From the NCBI GenBank assembly GCA_004193285.1, contig SECP01000035.1, positions 1 through 64,000 on the forward strand: a DNA stretch of 64,000 nucleotides, read 5' to 3'. A program made the position numbers and the translations under genes. The notes beneath the pieces were generated by a model, which worked only from the letters and a program-made list of their open reading frames with translations, was not told the origin of the DNA and did no database searches. The stretch is from Myxococcales bacterium. Lineage in GTDB: Bacteria; Myxococcota_A; Polyangia; Polyangiales; Polyangiaceae. Position 1 is the first letter of the stretch. The number at the start of each line of letters is the position of its first letter. Of this stretch, positions 20,089 through 29,530 are shown piece by piece.

Positions 20089-20964
20089 TCAGCTCTTCTT
20101 CGGAGGCTTCTTAGCCGCCAGGCCGCGCTTCTGCGGCTTGGCGGCTTCGTCGCTTTTGGCGGCCGCCTTCGCGGCCTGCTTGCTCGCCACCGCTGCCTTC
20201 TTCGCGGCTTTGCGCTGCTTGGGCGGAGCCGCTTGCGCGGGCGTGGCCACCGGGAGCGTCGGGGTTTGTCCGCGGTGCAGCTGCAGCAAACCTTGAGCGT
20301 ACGAGGGGCCGAGCACCTCGTGCTTCAAGTAGACGTAGGCGGTCTCCCAGGGCTGCGCGGCGATGCGCTCGTGCCATCCGACGAGGCCCGCCAAGTCGTA
20401 GCTGGCGGCGCGCAGCCGCAAGTAGCCGAACCGCGCGGTGGGTAGGAGCGGCAGCGCCTCCCCTTCGTCCGGATCTCCGGCCACCAGCGCCGCTCCGCGG
20501 TCCGACAGAATTTGCGTGACCTCGTCGTCGAACCAGCTCGGGTGTCTGAACTCGAAAGCCGCCTTCACTCCTTCCGGCAAGAGCGCCAGGAAGTCGCGCA
20601 GCACCGCCGCGTCCTTCCGCAAAAAAGGCGGCGTTTGAAATAGCAATGGCCCCAGGCGCGGGCCCAAAGTCGCGGCCACTTTCAGAAAACGACTGGTCCC
20701 GTCCCCTGCGTCTTTGAGGCGCGAAATGTGGGTAATGCTGCGCGGAGCCTTGAGCGCGAACGTGAAGCCGGGCGCGGCCACCTTTTGGTTCCAGCCTTCG
20801 AGCAATGATGGCTGAGGCATGCGGTAAAAGGTGTTGTTGATCTCGACCGTTGGGAGCCGCTCCGCGTAACTGGTGAGCATCTCGCCGTCGGGCAAGCCGG
20901 CCGGGTAGAAGCTGCCCTTCCACTCCGAATAAGAGAATCCGCTCGTCCCGACCAAGAGATCCAT
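20089..20964 (-). CDS. DUF72 domain protein with basic Ala/Lys tail
   Basis: About 291 residues from ATG at 20964, preceded by a GAAGG motif. The core is a DUF72 (YecE-like) TIM-barrel: LLVGTSGFSYSEWKGSFYP at the start, VEINNTFYRMP, FALKAPRSITH, LLFQTPPFL and FEFRHPSWF. The C-terminal 65 residues are an Ala/Lys-rich extension (AKKAAVASKQAAKAAAK), similar in composition to histone H1-like tails and probably able to bind nucleic acid. DUF72 proteins have no settled function. It is tail-to-tail with hppA with a one-base gap, leaving no space for a terminator. Confidence 0.88.
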   Translation of the reverse strand: MDLLVGTSGFSYSEWKGSFYPAGLPDGEMLTSYAERLPTVEINNTFYRMPQPSLLEGWNQKVAAPGFTFALKAPRSITHISRLKDAGDGTSRFLKVAATLGPRLGPLLFQTPPFLRKDAAVLRDFLALLPEGVKAAFEFRHPSWFDDEVTQILSDRGAALVAGDPDEGEALPLLPTARFGYLRLRAASYDLAGLVGWHERIAAQPWETAYVYLKHEVLGPSYAQGLLQLHRGQTPTLPVATPAQAAPPKQRKAAKKAAVASKQAAKAAAKSDEAAKPQKRGLAAKKPPKKS

Positions 20965-21195
20965 GCCTTCGCCTTTAGCAAAGTCGAAGGACGTCAGGAG
21001 GACCGGCCGCACGGACGAGCCCCGAAAAATAAGAACCAAAACAGCGTGCAAACGCGTTGGGGAGGGAGGTTCCTTTACGACTGGAAACGAGCCGTTTGCT
21101 GCCGCCGCGGAGACTACTGATCAACGAGGCTGAGACCCGTGCTAAAGATTTTCGATTAGAGGTGCGGGCTCGCTAAGCTTCGAGCTCGGAGATCA

Positions 21196-22752
21196 TTGGC
21201 CACCAGCGTCGCCCCCGGTGAGGTCCTAGAGTCCAAGTATCGCGTCGATGCCGCCATCGATGGCGCGGCGGACGCGTTCGCTGCTACCCAGCTGGACGAC
21301 AGCGCTTCGTTGCTCGTCTTCAAGGTCGGCGCGGAAACGGCCGAAGCCATCACGCGCGGGAAAGGGGTCGAGCACATGCACCTGGCTCGGCTGCTCGGCG
21401 TCGTGGACCATGACGGCGACAAGTACGCAGTCGCCGAGCGGTTGCCCGGCCTCACCTTGGCAGAGCGGCTGGAGAACATCGGCAAGAAAGAGCCGGTGGA
21501 CGCCGTGCGCTACGCGCTCCGCATCGCGGACGCTCTGTCTTCCTTGCACGAAGCAGGCGCTTGCCACGGTTTCGTTCACCCGCGCGGCATCTTGATTCAA
21601 GTCGAGGGTCACTCCCCCCCGGTACTCGGCTACTTCCCGGCGACGGACGACAGCTTCCGCTCGCTGGAGCGAGGCCACCGCGATCCGCCGACGGAGTCTG
21701 ACGATGCATGGGCGGCAGCCGCGCTCCTTCACAAGATGCTCGTGGGCACCGCGCCCCCGCGTGAAGGCTACGCTGCGGAGGCCGAGCTCCGCGCCGCCGG
21801 CGTGACGGACGCCGCGCTCAGTGAGGCGCTCGCCCACGCGCTGAACAAAAATCCGGAAGCCCGCAGCCGGGACGTGCGGCCGCTGAAACGAGAGCTGGCG
21901 CGCTGGTTCGTGGAGCACGCCGGTGAGGAGCCCATCTCGCCCGGCCCGCATTCGTCTTCGCCCCCGCCGTTTCCGGGCGCGCAGCGCACGCTTGGCGGTA
22001 CCACGTCTTCGATGCCGCCAGCACGCAGCAAGCCGCCGGAAGAGCCGCCGCCCAAGTCCGCGCTCAGGCGCATCTTGCCGCTCGCGGTGGCAGGCATCGT
22101 GGTGGGTCTCCTGGGCGGCTGGCTCTACAACACGCTGCGCCCCCAACCGGTCGTGGAGATCGTCAAGCCGGCGCCGGTCGCAGCCGCCGCCCCTGCGGGC
22201 AGTGACAAGCCGGTGGATGTCGGGGAGATCGCGGTCAGCGGCGAGAGCGACAAGACCGGCGCCACGACCGACAAGCTGAGCTCGTGCGTCATCGGCTATC
22301 TGCCGAAGGAAACTTTCGGTACTGCCCCAGACTTTTCGGGTTTTTGCGAGCAAACGGATCCGCGCGCGGGCGCCGACAAGCTGCGCGTCGCCATCGTCGC
22401 CAGCGCGCCGAAGACGAACGGCGCAACCGAAGCGCAAAAGCTGTTCGCGAGGATGGGTTGGTACGACATGGCCGCCTTCGCGGTGGTGCGAGCGGGCTGC
22501 TGCCCGGACGCCAAGCCGCTGGAGCTACCAGAGCCGAGCAAAGCCTGCGACAAGATGGCGGACGCCTTGCACGAAGTGGGCAAAGAAGTCGTCGCCAATC
22601 ATCCCGCGGAAGAGCCGCTGAAGAAGTACACCAGCATCATCCAGTGTGAGCTCCGCGTGGGTCGCGGGCAGGTGTTCCGCAAGGCGGAGCGGCCTGCAGG
22701 CGGCGAGGACACCGCGTTCCTCGAGCTGGTCAAAGCGATTCAAGCGCCCTGA
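21196..22752 (+). CDS. Membrane-anchored Ser/Thr protein kinase-like protein (predicted pseudokinase)
   Basis: A 518-residue protein from TTG with GGAG four bases upstream. Residues 10-240 align with a protein kinase fold: a VAIK-like lysine (LVFK, K43), a hinge-like ERLPG, a catalytic-loop-like HGFVHPRGIL at 124-133, and a helix with DDAWAAAALLHKML (the D-x-W of helix F). The catalytic Asp of HRD is F126, the Asn is G131, and no DFG is present (GYF at 145-147). The glycine loop is also missing. It should therefore not phosphorylate. A transmembrane helix (about 288-312) and a Cys-containing extracytoplasmic domain follow. It probably senses or scaffolds at the envelope. Confidence 0.8.
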   Translation: MATSVAPGEVLESKYRVDAAIDGAADAFAATQLDDSASLLVFKVGAETAEAITRGKGVEHMHLARLLGVVDHDGDKYAVAERLPGLTLAERLENIGKKEPVDAVRYALRIADALSSLHEAGACHGFVHPRGILIQVEGHSPPVLGYFPATDDSFRSLERGHRDPPTESDDAWAAAALLHKMLVGTAPPREGYAAEAELRAAGVTDAALSEALAHALNKNPEARSRDVRPLKRELARWFVEHAGEEPISPGPHSSSPPPFPGAQRTLGGTTSSMPPARSKPPEEPPPKSALRRILPLAVAGIVVGLLGGWLYNTLRPQPVVEIVKPAPVAAAAPAGSDKPVDVGEIAVSGESDKTGATTDKLSSCVIGYLPKETFGTAPDFSGFCEQTDPRAGADKLRVAIVASAPKTNGATEAQKLFARMGWYDMAAFAVVRAGCCPDAKPLELPEPSKACDKMADALHEVGKEVVANHPAEEPLKKYTSIIQCELRVGRGQVFRKAERPAGGEDTAFLELVKAIQAP

Positions 22753-22773
22753 GCGGGCTGGCGCCGCCCAGCC

Positions 22774-23145
22774 ATGGGCTATGGTGGCGCCGTGAACGAG
22801 GTGCTGCTCTACGCCGGGAACCTCGCCCTGGGCATCGCCATTCCGGCCGGCATCGTGCGCTACGACGTGGCGCGCCTCCGCGGCGATGAGCTTGCCCGGG
22901 CGTGGCCGGACTCCAGCGTGTGGTCCGCGGTCGTGGCGTTCGGCCCGCTGTGCTTGCCCCTCCACTTCATTCGCACACGCCGGAGCTGGGCCGGCCTCGG
23001 GCTCGGGGCAATCAGCCTCGTGATCGCGGTCGTGCTCATCGTGTTGCCTTTCGAAGCCCCCTTCGAGGGAATCGCCGCGATTTTCTGCGCTCGCGACCTC
23101 TGGCGAGCTCGGCCTCCGACAGAGCTCAGGAATAAGCCGGCCTAG
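22774..23145 (+). CDS. Small multi-pass membrane protein
   Basis: A 123-residue protein with about three hydrophobic helices (LLYAGNLALGIAIPAGIV, WSAVVAFGPLCLPLHFI, LGLGAISLVIAVVLIVLPF) and short charged loops. A GTG six codons in (22792) is an alternative start. No family was recognised. It follows the pseudokinase by 21 bases on the same strand and precedes the moxR operon by 48 bases, with an unusual palindrome in the gap. Confidence 0.65.
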   Translation: MGYGGAVNEVLLYAGNLALGIAIPAGIVRYDVARLRGDELARAWPDSSVWSAVVAFGPLCLPLHFIRTRRSWAGLGLGAISLVIAVVLIVLPFEAPFEGIAAIFCARDLWRARPPTELRNKPA

Positions 23146-23167
23146 CTCATTGTCTCGGCCCCGAAAT

Positions 23168-23183
23168 GCGCGTAATTACGCGC
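23168..23183. promoter_or_regulatory. Perfect 16-bp palindrome upstream of moxR (operator candidate)
   Basis: GCGCGTAATTACGCGC is a perfect inverted repeat with an AT core, ending 10 bases before the moxR ATG. Its position over the expected translation or transcription start region suggests a dimeric repressor site or an mRNA hairpin hiding the ribosome-binding site. No regulator is identified. Confidence 0.5.
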
Positions 23184-23193
23184 CGGAAAAGCC

Positions 23194-24177
23194 ATGGATG
23201 TCCGCGCCCTAAACGAAGTCGTCGCCAAAGAAAGCGCTTTCATCGACGACCTGACGGCCGAGATCGGCAAGGTCATCGTCGGTCAAAGCTATATGATCGA
23301 GCGGGTGATGGTCGGCCTTTTGGCCGGCGGCCACGTGCTGCTGGAAGGGGTGCCAGGCCTCGCCAAGACGCTCACCGTCCGCACCCTGTGTGACGTCATC
23401 GCCGCCAAGTTTTCGCGCATCCAGTTCACGCCGGATCTGCTGCCCGCCGACCTGATCGGCACCGTGATCTACGATCAGAAGACCGGCCAGTTCACGAGCA
23501 AGCTGGGGCCCATCTTCGCGAACCTGGTGCTCGCGGACGAGATCAACCGCGCCCCCGCCAAGGTGCAGAGCGCGCTCCTCGAGGCGATGCAGGAGCACCA
23601 GGTCACGATCGGCGACACGACATACCCGCTCCCCCACCCGTTCGTGGTCATGGCGACGCAAAACCCCATCGAGCAAGAGGGCACCTACCCGCTGCCCGAG
23701 GCGCAGATCGATCGCTTCATGCTCATGATCAAGGTCGGTTACCCGACGCGCGAAGAAGAGCGCGCGGTGATGGACCGAATGACGGGCGTGCTCCCGAGCA
23801 AGGCATCCCCTCGTTGCTCTCCCGAGCAGCTGCTGACCGCCCGCAAGGTCGTCCGCGACGTGTACGTGGACGACCGCGTCAAGGACTACATCGTAGACGT
23901 GGTGTTTGCGACGCGTGAGCCGCAGAAGAAGGGAATGAAGGAGCTGGCGCCACTAATCGAGTACGGCGCGAGCCCGCGCGCGAGCATCGCGCTGAACTTG
24001 GCCGCGCGAGCGCACGCGTTCCTGCGCCACCGCGGCTATGTCACGCCGGAAGACGTGAAGGCGATTGGGCCGGACGTGCTGCGTCACCGCGTCGTGCTCT
24101 CCTACGAGGCCGAAGCCGAAGAGGTGACCGCAGAGGACATCGTGCGGCGCGTGTTCGAGGTCGTGGAAGTTCCCTGA
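23194..24177 (+). CDS. moxR: MoxR family AAA+ ATPase
   Basis: A 327-residue MoxR-type AAA+ protein: Walker A variant LLEGVPGLAKT (about 48-58), the TPDLLPADLIG loop, Walker B LVLADEINRAP, sensor 1 ATQNPIEQEGTYPLPEAQIDRF and the C-terminal lid domain with sensor 2 arginine. MoxR proteins act as chaperones for von Willebrand factor A (VWA) proteins, which is the arrangement here: it is the first gene of a six-gene run encoding DUF58, BatA, BatB and related proteins. It acts in the cytoplasm. It is followed 11 bases later by the DUF58 gene. Confidence 0.95.
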   Translation: MDVRALNEVVAKESAFIDDLTAEIGKVIVGQSYMIERVMVGLLAGGHVLLEGVPGLAKTLTVRTLCDVIAAKFSRIQFTPDLLPADLIGTVIYDQKTGQFTSKLGPIFANLVLADEINRAPAKVQSALLEAMQEHQVTIGDTTYPLPHPFVVMATQNPIEQEGTYPLPEAQIDRFMLMIKVGYPTREEERAVMDRMTGVLPSKASPRCSPEQLLTARKVVRDVYVDDRVKDYIVDVVFATREPQKKGMKELAPLIEYGASPRASIALNLAARAHAFLRHRGYVTPEDVKAIGPDVLRHRVVLSYEAEAEEVTAEDIVRRVFEVVEVP

Positions 24178-24188
24178 GGGCCGAGGGC

Positions 24189-25066
<878 letters not shown>

Positions 25067-25070
<4 letters not shown>

Positions 25071-26224
25071 TGCGCGGCGCGATCGTGCTCGGCGCCCTGC
25101 TCGTCACCGGCGGCGCGGCGGCGCAGGCGCCGTCGGCATCTGCCGCCCCGAGCGCCGCGCCATCCGGCTCCGCGCTCGCCACGCCTCGTGAGGAGCCCGA
25201 CTCTCGGTCGGCCTGCATCGAGAAGCTCCCCTCCGGCAAGGCACGTCCCACGCTGAGCGAAAGTTTCCCCGCGCGCGGCTTGAGCGGCCATGCCCTCACC
25301 CTGGTCGTGAGCCTGCCGCACGGCCCCGCCGAGACGGTGCTGCCCACCGGGTTTCGCTTCCAGAGCGACTCCACGGAAGCGAAGGTGCTGAAGGACGCCG
25401 GCTTCATCCTCCCCAACCCGGAAGGCGGCGCGGGGCCCAAGGTGGAACGCAAGGAAGAGGGGGGCGCGACCAAGAGCACGGTCCGGCTTTCGTTCGTTTC
25501 GTTACCGAAGGACCCGGGCCGGCACGAGCTCACCCTGCCGCCCCTGCCCATCACCGTCGCCCGGGCCAGCGGTGACTTGATGACGCTCTGCACCGCCCCG
25601 CACCGCATCGTCATCGAAGATCCGACTTCCAACACCCCGAACCCGAAGCCCAAGCCGAATCCGCCGCCGCGCTCTCAGCGCGAGGAGTGGACTTTCTTGA
25701 AGCAGGCGATGGCGGTCGGCGCGCTCGCGCTCGTGATCGGAGCCCTGCTCGCGTTCCTGGTCGGCCGCTGGCTGAAGCGACCGCGCCCCGCGCCGCCGCC
25801 GCCGCCGCCTCGCCCGCCGTGGGAGGTGGCGCTCGAAGCGCTCCATGACTTGCGACACGCAGGGCTCACCCGAGAGGGCCGGTTTGCCGAGCATTTCGAC
25901 CGAGTCTCCGACATCATGCGGCGCTACCTCGGGGACCGCTACGGCTTCGACGGCTTGGAGTGCACCACCCGCGAGATGCTGCTGGAGCTGCGCGCAACCA
26001 CGCCGCGCATCCCGGTCTTGGACGAAGCGGAGCGGTTTCTACGGCAAGCAGACCTAGTGAAATTCGCGCGCCTCACCCCCACGGAGCCAGAGTGCTCGGC
26101 GGCGCTGGCCGACGCGGAGCTCATCATCGAGCGCACGGTCCCTGCGCCCGCGCCCCCGGGAGCGCCTGTGTCGGCCGTACCCGCGGCCGCCGAAGAGAAA
26201 GACGCGGAGGGGCAAGATGGCTGA
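25067..26224 (+). CDS. Bat-operon membrane protein with DUF4381-like C-terminal part
   Basis: A 385-residue protein starting at GTG 25067 or ATG 25070, overlapping the DUF58 stop. It has a signal peptide (to about residue 19), a beta-rich extracytoplasmic domain (about 50-180), a Pro-rich stretch, a transmembrane helix at about 211-234 and a helical cytoplasmic C-terminal domain (EVALEALHDLRHAGL, DIMRRYLGDRYGFDG). The last part resembles the small DUF4381-type proteins found between DUF58 and BatA in other Bat operons. A structural role in the Bat complex is likely but not shown. It overlaps batA by 8 bases. Confidence 0.75.
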
Positions 26225-27473
26225 GCCCGTCCAGCCGCCGGTCCCGCCGGCCCCGACTGCGGCGCGCCCTCCCGCCGCCGCCCCGAAGTCGAGCAAGCCC
26301 AAACCCGAGCGGTCGGCGCGGCTGCGCAAGCTCCTGCGCGGGTTCGCGCTGGTCGGCTTCACGCTCGTCGCGGTGGCGCTCGGGCTGACTTACCCGATGC
26401 TCGCGCGGGGCACCGAGCTGCTCTACGCGGACTTCCAGAACCCGTGGCTGCTGCTCCTCCTTCTGCTGGTTCCGCTGCTCTTCTGGCGCAGCACCTTGGG
26501 TGAAGATCGGCGCTTGCCACGCGCGCGACTTGGCACGCTCCTGCCGCTCCAGTTCGGCCCCTCCGGCCCGCGCGTCTGGCTGCGGGATTTTCCGGGTGTG
26601 CTGCGCTCGGTGGCGCTCGTGTTCGGAATTTTGGCCCTCGCGCGACCGGTCAACACGCTGCGGCCGGACATCCAGGACGAAGAGGGCATCGACATCATCC
26701 TCGTGCTGGACCTCTCCGGCTCGATGCAGGCGGCCATGGACAAGCTGCCGCCGGATCTCGAGAGCTTCGTGCCGCGCCGTCCTCAAGGTATTCGTCCGAC
26801 GCGCTTGGACGCCGCCCGCGCCGTCATTCGAGACTTCATCGCGCAGCGCAAGACGGACCGCATCGGGGTGGTAGTGTTCGGCGCCGACGCGTACGTGCTC
26901 TCGCCGCCAACGCTGGACTACCACCTGCTGGATAGCTTGGTGGCGCGCATGGAGCTCGACCTGATCGACGGCAACGGTACCGCGATCGGTGACGCGCTGG
27001 GCGTCGCCGCGGCGAGGCTCCGTCGGAGCACCGCGCGCAGCAAGGCGGTCGTGCTGTTGACCGACGGCGACAACAAGGGCGGCAAGCTGGCTCCGGACTA
27101 CGCCGCGCATTTGGTCGGCACGGTCGGGGCACGCCTCTACACCGTGCAGATTGGCCAGGGCGAGGACGCGGAGATCCTCGACCGCCAACGCGACCTCTTC
27201 GGGCAGCCCCGCTACGTGCGCATGCCCTTTCCCGTGAATCCCAAGCTCCTCAAGGATTTGGCGGAGAAAACCGGCGGAAGCATGTACGTAGCGACGGACG
27301 CGACCTCGCTGCGCGCGGGTTTTCACGACGTGCTGAACAAGCTCGAAAAGACCAAGTTCGAGTCCAGCGTCGCCACCTACGAGGAGCTGTTCCGCTTCCT
27401 GCTCCTGCCGGCGGTGGCGCTGCTCGCGCTCGACGCGCTGCTGCGCGCTTTGTTGCTGCGGAGGTTCCCGTGA
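26217..27473 (+). CDS. batA: BatA: VWA domain membrane protein
   Basis: A 418-residue protein. After a Pro/Lys-rich N-terminal extension come two membrane helices (about 42-60 and 75-95), a further hydrophobic helix before the VWA domain, the VWA domain itself (about 158-380), and a C-terminal helix. The metal-ion-dependent adhesion site is complete: DLSGS, the GNGTAIGDAL threonine and LTDGDNKGG. This order is that of Bacteroides and spirochaete BatA, an aerotolerance protein facing the periplasm. It has a long N-terminal extension compared with the usual ~330 residues. It overlaps batB by 4 bases. Confidence 0.9.
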   Translation: MAEPVQPPVPPAPTAARPPAAAPKSSKPKPERSARLRKLLRGFALVGFTLVAVALGLTYPMLARGTELLYADFQNPWLLLLLLLVPLLFWRSTLGEDRRLPRARLGTLLPLQFGPSGPRVWLRDFPGVLRSVALVFGILALARPVNTLRPDIQDEEGIDIILVLDLSGSMQAAMDKLPPDLESFVPRRPQGIRPTRLDAARAVIRDFIAQRKTDRIGVVVFGADAYVLSPPTLDYHLLDSLVARMELDLIDGNGTAIGDALGVAAARLRRSTARSKAVVLLTDGDNKGGKLAPDYAAHLVGTVGARLYTVQIGQGEDAEILDRQRDLFGQPRYVRMPFPVNPKLLKDLAEKTGGSMYVATDATSLRAGFHDVLNKLEKTKFESSVATYEELFRFLLLPAVALLALDALLRALLLRRFP

Positions 27474-29530
27474 GGTTCGCGGCACCCTTGTGGTTGTTCG
27501 GTACTGCCTTCGCCCTGGTCGTCGCCGGCTTGTTCGTGGCCGGTTCGGTCCTCCGCGTTCGCAACCTGCGTCGCTTCGGCGACGAAGCCATGGTCGGTAC
27601 GCTGCTCACCGCGCAAGCTGGGGGCAAGCGCGCGCTGAAGGGCGTGCTGTGCGTGCTGGCGGTAGCGCTCGCGTTCGTGGCCGCGGCCCAGCCTCAGTAT
27701 GGTCGTGGGACGCGGCTGATACCGGCCACGAACCTGGACCTCGTCGTGGTGCTGGACTACTCGAAGAGCATGTACGCGCGCGACATCGCGCCGTCTCGAA
27801 CGCTGCGCGCCAAGAGCGAGGTGGCGCGGCTCATTTCCAGCTTGCCCGGCGCCCGCTTCGGCGCGGTGGCTTTCGCCGGCCAACCCATCGCTTTTCCCCT
27901 GACGAGCGACGGGCCCGCCATCTCGCAGTTCTTCCAGCAAATGTCGCCGAACGACATGCCCGTCGGCGGCACCGCCATCGCGCGGGCGCTCGAAGCCGGC
28001 CGCGAGCTCCTCGCGCGGGACCCGCTGTCCAAGTCGCACAAGCGCGTGATGCTCCTCGTGACGGACGGCGAGGATCTAGAGGGCGACCCGGTCAGCGTCG
28101 CCAAAAGCGCCGCTGAAGAGGAAATCACCATCTTCGTCGTGCAGATCGGAGGACGCACCCCGGAGCCGATCCCGCTCGTGACCGAAACCGGCGAGGTGCG
28201 CGGCACCCGCACGGACGAAGAAGGCAAGCCGCTGACCACGTCGCTCTCGGCCGAAGGAGAGGCGCAGCTCGGCAGCATCGCGACGACCACCGGCGGCGCG
28301 GTCGTGCGGAGCGAGGCGGGGCAAACTGGGCTCTCCGAGATCGAGCGGCGTTTGAAACAACTGATGACGGAAGAGCTGTCCGAGCGCGTAGAGACGATCT
28401 ACGCGGACGTGTACCTCTACCCGCTCGGCCTTGCGCTGCTGCTGGTCTTCATCGAGGCGTTCATTCCGGAAGCACGCACGCGCAAGCCCACCCGCGTCCC
28501 CCCGCCAAAGAAGCGGCGTCCCAAGCGGCGCGGCGGGCGGGCGGCTTCGGCCGCGCTCACGTTGCTCGCCGCGTGGCTGTCGCTCGGCTGCGCCAAACAG
28601 CGTAACGAGCTGTGGATGCGCAACGCCCCTGCCGTCGAGGAAGCGATCGCGGCCTACGACGCGGGGGACGCGGGGGCCTCCGCCGCGCTCCTGCAGCAGT
28701 ACCTGGCCACCGGGAAGTGCGATCAAGGCAACATCGGCGCGCCGGACAGCGTGCGGGTCAAGCCGAGCGCGACCTTCGACCTCGGGCTGTCGCTGTTCAA
28801 GCTGGGCGAGCAGTACGGGCAGCGCTTCGGCGAAGAGGAGCCCACCGGGGACGCCGCCAAGTCGCCCGAAGTACAGGCCGCCAAAGAGAAGCGCGGCGCG
28901 GAGGTGGAGTGCGCGCTGCGCGTCGTGCGCATCGTAGCGGCCGACCAAACCGTGCCCATCGACCTGCGTGCACGCGCCTTCTACCTGGCCGGCAACCTGG
29001 AATTTTTACGCGGTGACTACGAGTCGGCCGTCAAAGGTTACGACGCTTCGCTCGAGCTCATCCCCGGCGCCCCCGAAGACGCTGGCGTGGACGGCATCGG
29101 GCGCGACGCCGCGTACAATAGAGCCGTCGCTCTGGCCCGCGTGCAGGACCAGAAAAAGGACGCCGGACCCGACTCGCCGCCGGACGCGGACAAGCCCGAC
29201 GCGGACAAGCCGGACAGCGGCGACCAGCCCGACAGCGGCAAGGACGACAAGAAGGACGACCAGGGCAAGGACGACAAGAAGGACGACCAGGGCAAGCCGG
29301 ACGCCGGACCCGACGGCGGCAAGCAAGATCAGCCGCAAAATCAAGACTCGGGTCCACCAGACGCCGGCAAGGAACCGGAGGCCAAGCAGGACTCCGCGCC
29401 GCCCAAGCAGTCCCCTTCGCAGAATCAAGACGAGCGCATGTTGGACATGCTGGAGCGCGCGCCGAGCGTCCAACAGCAAGACGCCAAGAACCGTGCGCTC
29501 ACCGGACGGGCTCGCACGGAGGACAAGTGA
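27470..29530 (+). CDS. batB: BatB-BatC fusion: VWA membrane protein with TPR and Asp/Lys-rich tail
   Basis: A 686-residue protein. Residues 1-340 are BatB: an N-terminal helix, a VWA domain with intact metal site (DYSKS, GGTAIARAL, LVTDGEDLEGD) and a membrane helix (YLYPLGLALLLVFIEAF). At about 355-372 lies a second hydrophobic segment ending in a lipobox-like LSLGC, then a BatC-like periplasmic TPR region (about 375-540) and a very acidic/basic Asp-Lys-Gln tail. BatC is usually a separate lipoprotein or exported TPR protein, so this looks like an in-frame fusion of the two. It contains a 27-bp direct repeat (29240-29293). GTG start overlaps batA; stop overlaps batD by 4 bases. Confidence 0.88.
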   Translation: MRFAAPLWLFGTAFALVVAGLFVAGSVLRVRNLRRFGDEAMVGTLLTAQAGGKRALKGVLCVLAVALAFVAAAQPQYGRGTRLIPATNLDLVVVLDYSKSMYARDIAPSRTLRAKSEVARLISSLPGARFGAVAFAGQPIAFPLTSDGPAISQFFQQMSPNDMPVGGTAIARALEAGRELLARDPLSKSHKRVMLLVTDGEDLEGDPVSVAKSAAEEEITIFVVQIGGRTPEPIPLVTETGEVRGTRTDEEGKPLTTSLSAEGEAQLGSIATTTGGAVVRSEAGQTGLSEIERRLKQLMTEELSERVETIYADVYLYPLGLALLLVFIEAFIPEARTRKPTRVPPPKKRRPKRRGGRAASAALTLLAAWLSLGCAKQRNELWMRNAPAVEEAIAAYDAGDAGASAALLQQYLATGKCDQGNIGAPDSVRVKPSATFDLGLSLFKLGEQYGQRFGEEEPTGDAAKSPEVQAAKEKRGAEVECALRVVRIVAADQTVPIDLRARAFYLAGNLEFLRGDYESAVKGYDASLELIPGAPEDAGVDGIGRDAAYNRAVALARVQDQKKDAGPDSPPDADKPDADKPDSGDQPDSGKDDKKDDQGKDDKKDDQGKPDAGPDGGKQDQPQNQDSGPPDAGKEPEAKQDSAPPKQSPSQNQDERMLDMLERAPSVQQQDAKNRALTGRARTEDK
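29240..29293 (+). repeat. Two tandem 27-bp copies in the batB/C tail
   Basis: Two identical 27-bp units lie head to tail and encode a nine-residue Lys/Asp/Gln repeat (KDDKKDDQG) within the low-complexity tail. The length keeps the frame. Recent slippage or duplication is likely. Confidence 0.8.

Noticed and set aside
26533..26549. Sigma-54-like promoter (TGGCACG...TGCC) in batA
   Set aside because: The -12 half is wrong and it lies inside a coding region of a coupled operon.
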